Shown piece by piece: positions 8,721 to 18,869 of a DNA stretch of 64,000 nt; within the stretch, counting starts at the first letter, position 1; each line of letters starts with the position of its first letter. Both the position numbers and the translations under genes were made by a program. The stretch comes from Ceratotherium simum simum (taxonomy: Eukaryota; Chordata; Mammalia; Perissodactyla; Rhinocerotidae), in the NCBI RefSeq assembly GCF_000283155.1, contig NW_004454195.1:8216644-8280643 (forward strand). Direction: 5' to 3'. The notes below the pieces were generated by a model. The model did not search any database and was not told where the DNA came from. It saw only the letters and a program-made list of their open reading frames with translations.

Positions 8721-10433
8721 GCCCCTAACCTTCCTTGACCCCAAAGATCCCGTCCTGCGGAGAACCAGCGAGGCAGAGCCAGCAGGAAAAAAAGGGGTCT
8801 AGCGCTCGGGTGTGCTGGGGAGAAGCATTATCTTTAATTGCTCGTGGCCCAGCCAAGCTAAGTAACCGCAGCCACCTAAGTCTATCAGGCACAGCCTTCT
8901 GTTTCAGAGAACCATAAATTAGTACTTTAGTCCCCACAGTCACCAAATTTCTGTTTCCCCCCTGACTTATTCCTCCCTAACTATTCGAGAAGATTGGTAC
9001 AGAATTCTCATCATAAAACTCTCTTTATTTCTTCTAAGCAAAGAATTAATCTATTTCCTTCTATTTGAATTGCAAGAATGTTTAGTGACTTGACCTCAAC
9101 TGTTCTATCAGGAGGTAATTGTAAAAGGTGTAATTTTTGAAATTGACTTATTATGTAACCACTAGTTTCTATCAGCAGACCTTTAAATCTTATGTAGAAA
9201 ATACAGACTTTAGTGCACCCCTTATATGCTTATTTTTTTATATTAGCTTTTTGCAACTTCTTTTCCAGAGTACAATTATGCCTAAAATCATTGTCATGTT
9301 TGAGGTTTGGATGGAGATATTAAATGTGAGCAGAATGTTTCACCCACCACTGTTGGTGCACGGTTTGCTTTTAAGACATTTCTGCCTAGAGTGTCTGCTG
9401 AAGTCCATACATTAATTGCCCCTGGGCCATACCATTTACTCCCTTTAAAGTGGTTCAATATATTAACCTACCAGAGAGGCATATACTGTACTTCTGTTTC
9501 TCTTTCCAGGGCACCTTTGCAGTCAACCCAAAAGGATGAGATATATTGCCTTTGCAAAAGCTAATGAGAATGCAAATATTCTCGTGCAAAATGTTAAATT
9601 CTGGTTTTCATCTTGCTGACTTCTGCATGAGGTTGGCCTTTTGAGGTCATCAGTTTCTTTAAGCTTGAACTCCCAGTGGGAGATGTAGAGAAATAAGAAA
9701 TCTAAAGTTCTTTTGAAAAAATGTTTTTAAAATCCAATTGAAGAAAAATAAAGCATTTTACAGAAAGCCCGAAAGTGATGTTGTAAACAACACCCTCTCC
9801 GCTTTGCTTAAGTATAGGTTTTAAAGGGACTCTGTGTACTGGTATGATGAAAGATAATTTTTAAAAATTAGAAAAACAAAGCAGGCCATGAAACAGGAGG
9901 AGTGTTTTTTAATATTCAACATCCATCTTGCAGTGTCACTTAAGAATTACTGTACTTAGATGAAGCTCAGGCAAAAACTCTTTTGTGAGGGGAAGCTACT
10001 TACAGAGAAGCCTTAAAAAGAAGAGTGACTTTGGCTGTCTCACCTCTCTTCCTACCTGGACACGGAGCCCACCCCAGAGGGGACTGTGATAATATCAGAG
10101 AAGGAGGGAGTCTGGGAGTGTAGCCAGCAGCATGGATGTTCACTAGGTAAAGTGGTGAGATCTACAAGGAAATTCTGATCCCAGAATTTGACTTCTGGGA
10201 ATAAGATGTTTCCTTGCCATAATCCCGTCGAAAATAATGCAGCCACCCTCCCCGACCCCATGCAACTCAATTGGTGTGAGTCTATTCTTTCAATCGAGTG
10301 GTAAATATTTGATAGCTTTGGTTTGAAACTTTGTTTATTTTGTATGAAATGCTGCCTGGGTATCCCTGATTTTGAATTCCAGCGATAATTAAAGCAATAC
10401 TAATAATCTGGTGTGACGTGATACACTGAGGAC
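8721..10433. other. Non-repetitive upstream flank of RBM24
   Basis: AT-rich, with no transposon that I recognise. It contains an octamer ATGCAAAT (9570-9577) centred in a short inverted repeat, and repeated TGCAAA motifs between 9552 and 9590. The open frames at 9137-9564 have no recognisable product. It may hold regulatory elements, but conservation cannot be judged here. Confidence 0.5.
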
Positions 10434-10475
10434 AATTGGTTTGGAAAATAAGGCATCTTGTTTTCCAAACCAATT
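10434..10475. repeat. Perfect 15-bp inverted repeat, 12-nt loop
   Basis: Arms aattggtttggaaaa (10434-10448) and its exact reverse complement (10461-10475) flank a 12-nt loop. Confidence 0.97.
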
Positions 10476-10504
10476 TAAAGAAAAGTCATAATTCATACTC
10501 AGTT

Positions 10505-10640
10505 CAGCATGACAAACCATTGAGCGCCCCCCACAGGCAGGCACTGTGCCAGGGGTATAGGCATTATTGACACTGTGGGCTTTGTTTTACATCTGCACAA
10601 AGGTGGGTATAGTTACAACAGCCAGATCCATTCCTGGTGG
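10505..10640 (-). repeat. MIR-like fragment (weak)
   Basis: A 'ggcaggcactgtgccagg' block resembles the inverted 3' end of MIR. The rest is too degraded to be sure. Confidence 0.35.
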
Positions 10641-10897
10641 ATTTAGGAACTTGAGCCATCAGACCATGTAGCCTTGAGGCCGTAAAATCTTTCTGAATTC
10701 AAAGTTTCAAGGTTCTTAGGTACCAAATATTTCTGTACAATTACCCGTTACAAATTCAGGTTTGAAAACCAATACTGGGGTAATCCTTTTGCTGTCTCAG
10801 CTGCTTTTGGTGGAGAAGAGCACTTGTATATTCACAGACGTTGTGCAATATGATGTGTGCTTGTTTGGAAAGACAGAGCCATAAAATACTTTGAAAG

Positions 10898-10907
10898 TTA
10901 TAAATAG
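10898..10907. promoter_or_regulatory. MEF2-like site
   Basis: ttataaatag matches the YTAWWWWTAR MEF2 consensus, 3.4 kb upstream of the RBM24 start codon. RBM24 is a muscle gene, which makes the site plausible, but such sites are common by chance in AT-rich DNA. Confidence 0.35.
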
Positions 10908-11128
10908 GTTCCAAGCTTGTCATATCCAAATTAGTACATATGGATGGCCCTGAGTCCTTGGTTCCTACTCCATGGCAAGATCGATGTTATTTTATTACTT
11001 ACAGTAAATTATTCTCTACTTTGTTCAAAGCGTTTATCCGACTATTAAAGGCCAGAACCAAACTCACAAGTTTCACGTTCCTTTATCTATTTTCTTTTTT
11101 TGCCCATTCCTCTTATATTAATCATGGA

Positions 11129-11161
11129 CATAAGCCTTGGACAACCGGTCCAAGGCTTATG
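11129..11161. repeat. Perfect 14-bp inverted repeat, 5-nt loop
   Basis: Arms cataagccttggac (11129-11142) and its exact reverse complement (11148-11161) flank the loop aaccg. Confidence 0.97.
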
Positions 11162-11169
11162 AAGAATTT

Positions 11170-12230
11170 TGAGAAAAGAGAGTAATATTTCATGAAGGTA
11201 GAGAAGCACTACTTCAGCTTATGGAGGTGCCTACTCCAGAGATAATATTGCTTTGGACAGTAAGTCTCCTGTGGGCAGAATTGGTCTCTTGGATGTCACT
11301 GGATCCCCTACAGATCAGCTAGATCCTCTGCAGAGTTCTACATATATGAACACTGAAGAAATGTTTACTGGAGAGAATTAATATCTTAAAGATATCTATC
11401 TGCAAGCTTGATGGGAAAAAATACATTCTTGATTAGAACCGATCAGTTGCAGAGTATTTAGGCCAGGAATTTTTTTTGAAAAACAAAAATATGACTTTGA
11501 TGAAGTCTTTTGTTTTGATTGTTTGGAAATGTTTACCTTCTTTTCAGAGTCTGTGTGAGCATTCTGAGTTAAAACCAACAGGTTTTCTGCCCTTTTGAGA
11601 AGTCCCGTGATCAGCTGTATTTCTGTTTCTCTGGATGGGTTGGTAATTTTCTCTTAGTAACAGATAACAAATGTGTGTAATAGGTTATGCTGCTATTTTA
11701 GTGTGCAGAAGAATTGGCAGTCAGAAACCTAGTCAGTTCAGCTCAGATCCTTCTCTGGGAGAATTCTATTCATGCTGCATTAAACCACATCTAAGCTGAG
11801 AAGTAAAGTGAAATGGAAATTTGTAACTGTTACTCAATCATTGAAATCATAATGCCTCTTTTACGTCAAACATCCAGAAAATAGAAGGCAGAATACGGTT
11901 ACTTGGAGGATGAGGGGAGGGCAAAATTGAAAGTGAGAGGGAAAAAAAAGTTCACTGCCAACTTCGCCCCACCAACAGTTTCACTCTGACCGTGTAGAAG
12001 TTGCTTTAAGTGGATGCACACTGTAAATTCTCTTATATAAATCTGAAAGGCAAGGAAGAGAATGCAAACACTTTAAACCCACTGTGTGCTTCTTCACATT
12101 TTAAATTCAGAGTGTACTTCGGTTTTAAGTCTTTAAACAGTGAGCCTGGGAGCTGCCAAGTTATTTTTAGGGAGCTCATGGTCCTCTCCAAATGTATTGA
12201 ATGACTCTCGCTTGATGACAGATTCCTTTT
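11170..12230. other. No gene or repeat recognised
   Basis: Ordinary AT-rich intergenic sequence. Short open frames carry no known domain. Confidence 0.5.
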
Positions 12231-12234
12231 AATG

Positions 12235-12365
12235 ATGGTGCTTGTGTGCTTGGTGCAGTGGAAATAGCCTTGGATCCCAAGACAGGAGACCTAGGGCCTC
12301 GCTCAGGCAGGGATTAACCAGCTCCAAGACCTTGTTTGGTTTGTTCCATTAACAAGTATGAGTGT
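12235..12365 (+). repeat. MIR-like fragment
   Basis: The 'ggtgcagtggaaatagcctt' opening and the following blocks resemble a degraded plus-strand MIR. Confidence 0.4.
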
Positions 12366-12659
12366 GGTTAGAAGAACCTACAACAGTCTTCCCTGAGCAG
12401 ACACGCCCTAGAATGGAGGACTCTAGTCTGACCTCTTATTTACAGATTTGTTTAGTTTATGAGAGAGCCCAATGTTAACACTCAAGTGTTATTCATTTAC
12501 TTTTTAATTTAAACTTGAGATCATTTTGTAAGATTGCTATGTTCTCTGCTAACAAAGGAAAGGCATATTCATGACAGAAAATTATGAAAAAGCATAAAGA
12601 TGTACAAAGAAGAAAATCAAAATCACCCACAATTCTACTCAAAATAACACAGCATTTTA

Positions 12660-13230
12660 AAATGTCTAATATCAGGTGTTTCTCGTACATAAATATACAC
12701 ATGTAAGTGTACAAACATGAGTTACCCTCCACATTCTGTTTTACTATCAGCTTTTTTCACCTAATAATATATGGTGAATATTTTTTCCTATCATTAAATA
12801 GTTTCTGCAATTGTAAATGCCTAAATAGCATTTTATCATGTCAGTGCCCCAAAATTTATTTAAGCAATCCCCTTTTGTTGGGCATTTATATTATTTCCAA
12901 TTGTTCCCTATTATAAAAGGCTCTGAAGTTAACATCCTTGTTGATAAATCCTTGATTATTTCCTAAGGCTGGTTCCATAAGGGATTTTGTTTTGTCTACT
13001 GCTAAACCCCTGACTCCTAGAATAGTGTTTGGCACCTAAGAAATGCTTAAATATTTGTTGAATGAATGAATAAATTCTTACAAGTTTATATATTAGGTTG
13101 AAGGGTATGCCCGTATTTAGATCTTTTTATACATATCACCCAATTGCCCTCCAAAAGATAGTATCAGATTTTATTTCTACCAGCTGCCTATTGATGTCAG
13201 TTTTCCAGAGTCCTTATTGACACTGCTGTA
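12660..13230 (-). repeat. Old L1 (L1M) 3' fragment with a MIR/L2-like tail inside
   Basis: 12660-12985 and 13087-13230 read as inverted L1M 3' UTR and ORF2 end ('cccaattgccctccaaaaga' near 13138). They are separated by about 100 bp ending in the 'ttgaatgaatgaata' tail typical of MIR/L2. The ends are approximate. Confidence 0.55.
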
Positions 13231-13239
13231 TAAGATAGA

Positions 13240-13700
13240 ATAATTTTGTTTGCAAGTAAGAAAAATCCTAACTGACACTGACTCCAGTAATAAAATGCGA
13301 TTTTTTGTCTCCTTTAATTGAAAAGTCTAGAGGCAGGGCAGGCTTCAGATGTGGTTTGACCCCAAGGATCACGTTGTCACCAAGACTATGACTCCATCTG
13401 CCGAGACCCTCCTGCCTTTGCCCTCCATGGTGGTTGACTTTGTTCTTTAGCCGACACCCTCAAGGTAGCAAGTTGGCTGCCAGCAGCTCTCAGAGCCATG
13501 AGCCTCCTCGTTCACATGCAGAGGAAAAGAGATCTTCTTTTTGCCCAGTTATCCAACAATGATCGTCTTTTTGATTGTATCATCTTAAGTTGCAAGCTCA
13601 TCTTTGAACTAATTTTAGTGGCTAAGGAATGTGATTTGCTGATTTCCTCAGGCCTGGGTTCCATTCTGCTTTCCCGTCATGGAACAGATCCCTAAGGCAC
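13240..13700. repeat. Unclassified interspersed repeat, copy A
   Basis: The part at about 13530-13680 aligns by eye, at roughly 80% identity, with 15195-15345 (shared blocks: 'aaggaatgtgatttg', 'gttccattctg', 'ttttgattgtat'). It is therefore a dispersed repeat, although I cannot name its family. The upstream part (13240-13530) may belong to the same element. Confidence 0.6.
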
Positions 13701-14039
13701 ATTGATTTGCTCAGACCCATGATGGCCCATCTGTGGAACTGAGGAACCGTATTGAAGCCCGTGGTTGTGAGATTCTGGGTTCTTTTGGGACAAAGAAATG
13801 ATAACGTGAATGCTTTGGAAGTAATAAAAAACTACATTGAATATTAGTGTTTAACTTTTAAAATATGTATATTTTCTAGGGTAAAAATATTGTCCTGCAC
13901 TTAATTTTTTTTCCATATGTCTATGGACCATTTGTTTTTCTTTTGAGGACTGTTTTCTTTTAAATAGAGGTTTTTTTTTTATTTTTCCTTCAATTTTTAA
14001 GAACACTGTAAAGAGCTGTTTTGATAGACCTATGATGCC

Positions 14040-14165
14040 ATGTACCTCAGATCATCCAGTCCAATCCTTCATTTTGGAATTGAGAAAACTGAGGCCTAGC
14101 TAGAGAAATGGCTTCCAAAAGGTCATATATCTAGCCAAGGACTCAACTGAGATTCAAATTAACTC
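14040..14165 (-). repeat. MIR-like fragment
   Basis: A 'gagaaaactgaggcctagct' block followed by degraded versions of 'ggtcacacagctag' is the signature of an inverted MIR. Confidence 0.55.
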
Positions 14166-14169
14166 TACT

Positions 14170-14505
14170 TTACCTTTGAAAAAAACATTTGTTAAGTTTA
14201 GATATAACAGATATACTCAATTGCACAAATCTAAATGTACACACCTATACACCCATGTAACCACTACCCAGATCAAGATGTCGAACATTTCCATCAACTG
14301 AGAAGATTCCCCTGTGCCCTTTTCCAATCAATAACCACCCCCCCTACACACACACACACGCACACACACACACAATCGTAACCACTATTCTTACTTTTAT
14401 CATCATGGATTTGTTTTGTCTGTTCTTGACTTTCATATAAATGAAATCATACAGTATTTATTTACTCTTTTGTGCCTGGCTTCTTTTGCTCAATTCACAA
14501 TCATA
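14170..14505 (-). repeat. Old L1 3' UTR fragment with (CA)n
   Basis: Inverted L1M 3' UTR: 'catgtaaccactacccagat' near 14254, then 'aaatgaaatcatacagtatt' near 14439. A CA microsatellite with one CG interruption lies at 14346-14374. Confidence 0.65.
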
Positions 14506-15097
14506 GTTGGAGGTGTTAAAACCTCTTTCTCAGTAATTGAAGGAAGCAAGATTAGGTACAAGGAGAAGTTGAGCTGCAATGCAGTCTCAACAGAGGTTTC
14601 AGCTAACCCTAACGGGAGTTCTGAAGCTGGGATGACCCTTCACAATTGAGGGAGCTGTGCCTTACACCCTCTCAGTGGTCAGTCATTGAATGTGGGGTGC
14701 CCCAGGGAAGAAGGCATGCACTTGGGCCATGCAGCCCTCTTCAGCCAATGTTATTCCCCATATGGAGCTGCCAGCTGCCAGTAGCACTGCTAGCACCTGG
14801 GAAGAGAAGCCCTTCATTCCTGAAGGGGTATATGGGCAGTGCATCACAGTGTCCTTTACAGTCTGGCCCTTGTGCCTCTCGGATTTGCTTCTTCATGTAA
14901 ATTATGAGAGCAGATCCCCCAAGATTCTGGTGCTCTTTTTCCTAAAAAAAACACCTAGAAGTGGAAGGTTAGTGGGGTGAACTACAGCCTCCACAACTCC
15001 AGGGGGTCACAGGGATGCAACAGATACTCATCTTCACCTCCTTCACTATTCTAGATTCCACTCATCCTCAGCTAGCATGCCGCTTAGTCTTGGCGAT
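14506..15097. repeat. Possible ERV-derived internal sequence (unclassified)
   Basis: GC-richer than its surroundings, with overlapping open frames of 77-96 codons and no recognised domain. It abuts an MLT2-like LTR. Its character suggests retroelement sequence rather than a gene, but I cannot place it. Confidence 0.3.
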
Positions 15098-15700
15098 TTG
15101 CTTAGAGTTCTCCAGAGAAACAGAACCAACAGGATATATAAAAATCACATACACACACACACATATGTATATATATATATTCAGGGGAAAACAGAACTTT
15201 TTGCCCAATTATCAAACAAAAGTCTGATCTTCCTTTTGATTGTATTATCTTAGGTTGAAGCTCACCTTTGAACCAATCTTAGAGGCCAAGGAATGTGATT
15301 TGTTGATTTGCTTACGCCTGAGTTCCATTCTGTTCTGTCCATATATATCCCCCTACTCTTGATTTTAAGGAATTGTCGCATGCAGTCGGGGGCTGGGAAG
15401 TCTGAAATCTGTAGGGCAGGCCAGCAGGCTAGAAACTCAGGCAGGACTTCTGTGTTCTAATCTCAAGGAGAATTCCTTCATCTCCAGGAAACTTCAGAAT
15501 TTTGCTTTCAAGGCCTTCAACTGATTGGATGAGGTCCACCCATATTATCCAGAATAATCTCTTTTATTTAACGCCAACTGATTGTAAATGTTAATCTCAT
15601 CTAAAAACACCTTGCAGCAAAATCTAGACTAGTGTTTGGCCAAACAATTGGACACCACAGCTTAGGCAAGTTGACGCCTAAAATTAATCACTACAGAGTG
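15098..15700 (-). mobile_element. MLT2-like LTR (ERV-L), split by another repeat
   Basis: It opens with 'tctccagagaaacagaacca' followed by a CA/TA run. After an interruption it continues with 'gattttaaggaattg', 'ctgattggatgaggtccacc' and 'taatctcatctaaaaaca', ending near 'aaattaatcactaca'. These are MLT2 features in inverted orientation. 15187-15350 is foreign (copy B of the unclassified repeat). It lies at the 3' side of the minus-strand ERV-L remnant, where its 3' LTR should be. Confidence 0.7.
15187..15350. repeat. Unclassified interspersed repeat, copy B, inside the MLT2 LTR
   Basis: It matches copy A at about 13530-13680 and interrupts the LTR between its TA-rich part and the 'gattttaaggaattg' part. 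Confidence 0.6.
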
Positions 15701-16262
15701 TGATCAAGACCCTCATTCCTGAGGGGTTGAGCTCCTGTTGACCATGCCCCTCTCATGATGTGGCTGCTGTACTTGTCCATTTATTGTCAAAATAGGGCAA
15801 GGGAGTACCAAGAGGATCATGTGAGTGTCAAGTTTATTCCTGCCCCTGTAGTATAAAGCAGTCCTATTTCCTCCTGATGATTGTGATCAATTACACCTGT
15901 CAGGATGGTGACTCCTCTTCTTGTCTGCTAGTCCCTGGACATAAGGAGCCTGAAGTGCTCAGGTGGCAACTGTAGCTTATAGTTCTATGTGACTCTCGCT
16001 ATGTCTCCTGGCATAGGAGTTCTCTCTTTGGAACTAGGACCTCTACACTCACAGAGCCCAGAGTTGCACAGGCAGGAAGCACAAACTTGCCAGAGAGTCA
16101 CTGGAGGGTGATGGTAAACAGGGCCACTCTTGATTTCACCCGTTGGTTCCCAGACCCTTATGTTCTACCTCTTGGGAATTGTAGTATAGTAAAAAAATAA
16201 GTGTTTGGTCTTCGTCCTCCTTTCCCAGCACAGAGCTCCTAAAATCCTTAGAATTTACTGTC
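15700..16262 (-). mobile_element. ERV-L internal sequence, 3' end (degraded)
   Basis: Blocks such as 'tagtataaagcagtcctatt' and 'gtgctcaggtggcaactgta' resemble the inverted 3' internal region of ERV-L, between pol and the 3' LTR. No intact frame remains. Confidence 0.5.
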
Positions 16263-16264
16263 TT

Positions 16265-16980
16265 TTGTATACTAATGAGATGACTGGGGGAGGGGGACTG
16301 GATAATTTCAGGAGGGGGGCTGGTCACTAGAAAATCTAACCTCTATTAGAGGGTTAGAACTTTCAGCCCCACCCTCCAACATCCAGGGAGAGAAGAGGGA
16401 AATTGAGTTCAATCATCTGTGGCCAAAGATGTAATTGATCATGTTTGTCTAATGAAACCTCCATAAAAACCCCTAAAAGACAGGGTTCAGGGAGCTTCTG
16501 GGTTGGTGAACACACTGATCTGCTGGGAGAGTAGCCTGCCTGGAGATCACATGGAAGTTCTGCGCCACCCCACCCCATCCCCTCCATGCTTTGCTCAATG
16601 TGTCTCTTCCACTAGGCTGTTCCTGAGTTGTTATCATAATCATAATCATATCACTAATAAACTAGTTATCATAAGTAAAGCACTTTCCTGAGTTCTGTGA
16701 GTTGTTCTAGGGAATTATTGAACCTGAGGGAGCGGTCATGAGAACCCCTGAATGTGTAGTCAGCCAGGCAGTGTGTGGGTTACCTGGTGGCCTCACATGC
16801 TGCTGACGTCTGAAGTGGGGGCAGTCTTGTGGGACTGAGCCCTTCACCTGTGGGGTCTGCACTAACTCTGGATAGTTAGTGTCAGAATTGAATTGAACTG
16901 TTGGACACCTAGTTGGTGTTGGAGAATTGAAGAATTGCTTGTTGATATTGGAAAAGACACCACACATTTGGTGTCAGAAA
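16265..16980 (+). mobile_element. LTR in opposite orientation to the surrounding ERV-L
   Basis: It has plus-strand LTR features: promoter-like 'cctccataaaaacccctaaa', a polyadenylation signal AATAAA at 16656-16661, then an R/U5-like stretch ending near 'cacatttggtgtcagaa'. That last block resembles a tRNA-Leu primer-binding site. It interrupts the minus-strand ERV-L remnant, so it looks like a later insertion or solo LTR. The family is not identified and the left end is approximate. Confidence 0.55.
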
Positions 16981-16984
16981 AAAA

Positions 16985-18860
16985 ACCACACAGGGACAAA
17001 TCACCTCATGAGGGTCATTGATTTAAACCATACACCGTGTCCTTGAAGTTGATGCGTCAATCTTGCAACATATCACCTCTGAGATAGCACTTTAGCTGTG
17101 TTTTCAACAGAACATTCCGTCCTTCCTTTGGGCCAGCAGCTTCTGTGTAGTGAGGTGTGTGATACAACTGATGGATTCCATGGTCCTGTGCTCAGTCTCA
17201 TACCCCTTTATTGTAAAGGGGATCTCTTGGTCAGTTGCAATATTATGTGGGACCCTGTGCCAGTGGATAAAACACTGCTCCCTGTGGGCAGAAAAGGCAA
17301 AGTCGTACCCAAAATATATACTTATACATATCAAAATCTCTGCTCATTCCTGGGTAGAAGGAGTGCAATGTAGTCAACTTGCTACCAAGGGACTAGTTGG
17401 TCTCATAGAGGGATGAGAAATATTGTGGAGCCAGCATTGGTCTCTGCTGCCGGCAAGTTTGACATCTGATTAGCCTTGGTAAGAACTGTAGGATTTGTGC
17501 ATAGCCTCCATCCCTGCCACCATGGCCACTCTGTTCATGCACCCATTGTGCTAGCCCCGGGTGGCTGATATCAACTGGTGAAGCTGCTTTGTCTGTCTGA
17601 TTGTGGTGATACATTTTGTGGTGGTTGCATTCTCATGGGCATTAACATATGCTACAAAGATCTTCACACTTCGTGCCCATTCCCATATAGCCATCCACAT
17701 GCCTCTTTCTCTCAAGACTTTCTGGTCCCCAATCTTCCAATCTTTCTCCTTCCAGAACTTTGGCCAGTTCACCAAATAATTTGCTGCCACCTATCTATAT
17801 ATATTCTAACCTTGAATCACTTATTTTTCCACATAAAGGTGGATAAACTGGTACATTGCCCAAATGGTACCCAGTGGGAGGATTTCCCTTCACCACTGTC
17901 TTTCAGGGCCACCTTTGAATGGGACTGTGGTACAGCTACCATCAATTTTTGGCTCATACCCCACGTAATAGACAGACTCATCTAAGAACCAAGCTGGGGA
18001 TTTTTCCTTTTCTGTCAGCTCTTTGTAAAGGATTAAGCCATGGAGATGTGCTGAAGGAGGTCTACACTACCTGCTAGTATAGCTTGCTTGTGCCCTCTGG
18101 TTCTGCTCATGCTCACTTCTGGATATAACACTTTCATCTTAAGAGGAATTGTTATTGGGCCCGTTCACCTGTAGAACTTGGTGGTTCTGACAGAACCCAG
18201 CTTATGATGGGGAGTTAGGGCTGCGTGGTGTCATTTGGTGTCCCATGGTCAGACAGTCTGTCTCTTGTTTGAAAAACATGCCAAGAGCTGTTTTTCAAAA
18301 GGTGTAGTATTATCCGCTGCAGTTGGCATCACTTTTCCCTGGAACCCTAGGGATGTATGTTGTCATTCTCCTAGGAAGAGTTGACATAAACTCCACATTG
18401 TATCTTTTCTCATCTCTTAGGGTGTATGAACCAAGAGATGGGGCTGTTACCATCACAGCCTGGACATGATGTGGAGTTCTTTCTTGCTTTTGACCCCACT
18501 GAAAGGTTGTAGTCTTTTATCTCATCTGTTATATGGGCAGGAAAAATATTCCCAGGTATAGAATATCTGCCTCTATGACCCAAAGAGGCCCACCAGGCAT
18601 TGTGCTTTCTTCTTTGTGATAGGAAGTAGAAGATGCAATAATTTGTCATTTACTTTGGAGGAGATGCTTACAGATTTTACCAATATGGCTAGTTCCTGAA
18701 TATTCATAGGATTTAGTTGCCACTCTCTGAAGGACATGTGTCTTACCAAGGCTTCTAATATAATAGCCACTTCTTTCTCATCTAGTCCAATTAGCATGAT
18801 GTCATCGGTATAGTGGACCAATGTGACGTTCTGTTGGATGCCTAGCTGTTGTAGGTCTCT
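16985..18860 (-). pseudogene. ERV-L-type pol remnant (RT to integrase), broken
   Basis: Read on the minus strand it runs in pol order. A reverse transcriptase piece with the Y-T-D-D catalytic box is near 18800-18810. A connection region follows, then RNase H-like sequence (17551-17790, 'AYVNAH' type), the integrase zinc-binding region with its HHCC pattern (17393-17614, including GHGGRDGGYA and CQTC), and part of the integrase core (17104-17334). Stops and frame changes break it into at least five frames, so it is not functional. Gag and the 5' part of pol are missing, replaced by L1 at 18870. The orientation agrees with the MLT2 LTR at 15.1-15.7 kb. Confidence 0.8.
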
Positions 18861-18869
18861 TTGGCCATT

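Noticed and set aside
10434..11161. MicroRNA precursors at the two hairpins
   Set aside because: Stems of 14-15 bp are too short for a typical pre-miRNA, and flanking pairing is not evident.
16632..16650. The atcata tandem copies as a distinct satellite
   Set aside because: Only about three units inside an LTR. It is a trivial local duplication.
17104..18821. A possible functional retroviral pol gene
   Set aside because: It is broken into several frames with stops and lacks gag and the 5' part of pol. Annotated as a pseudogene.
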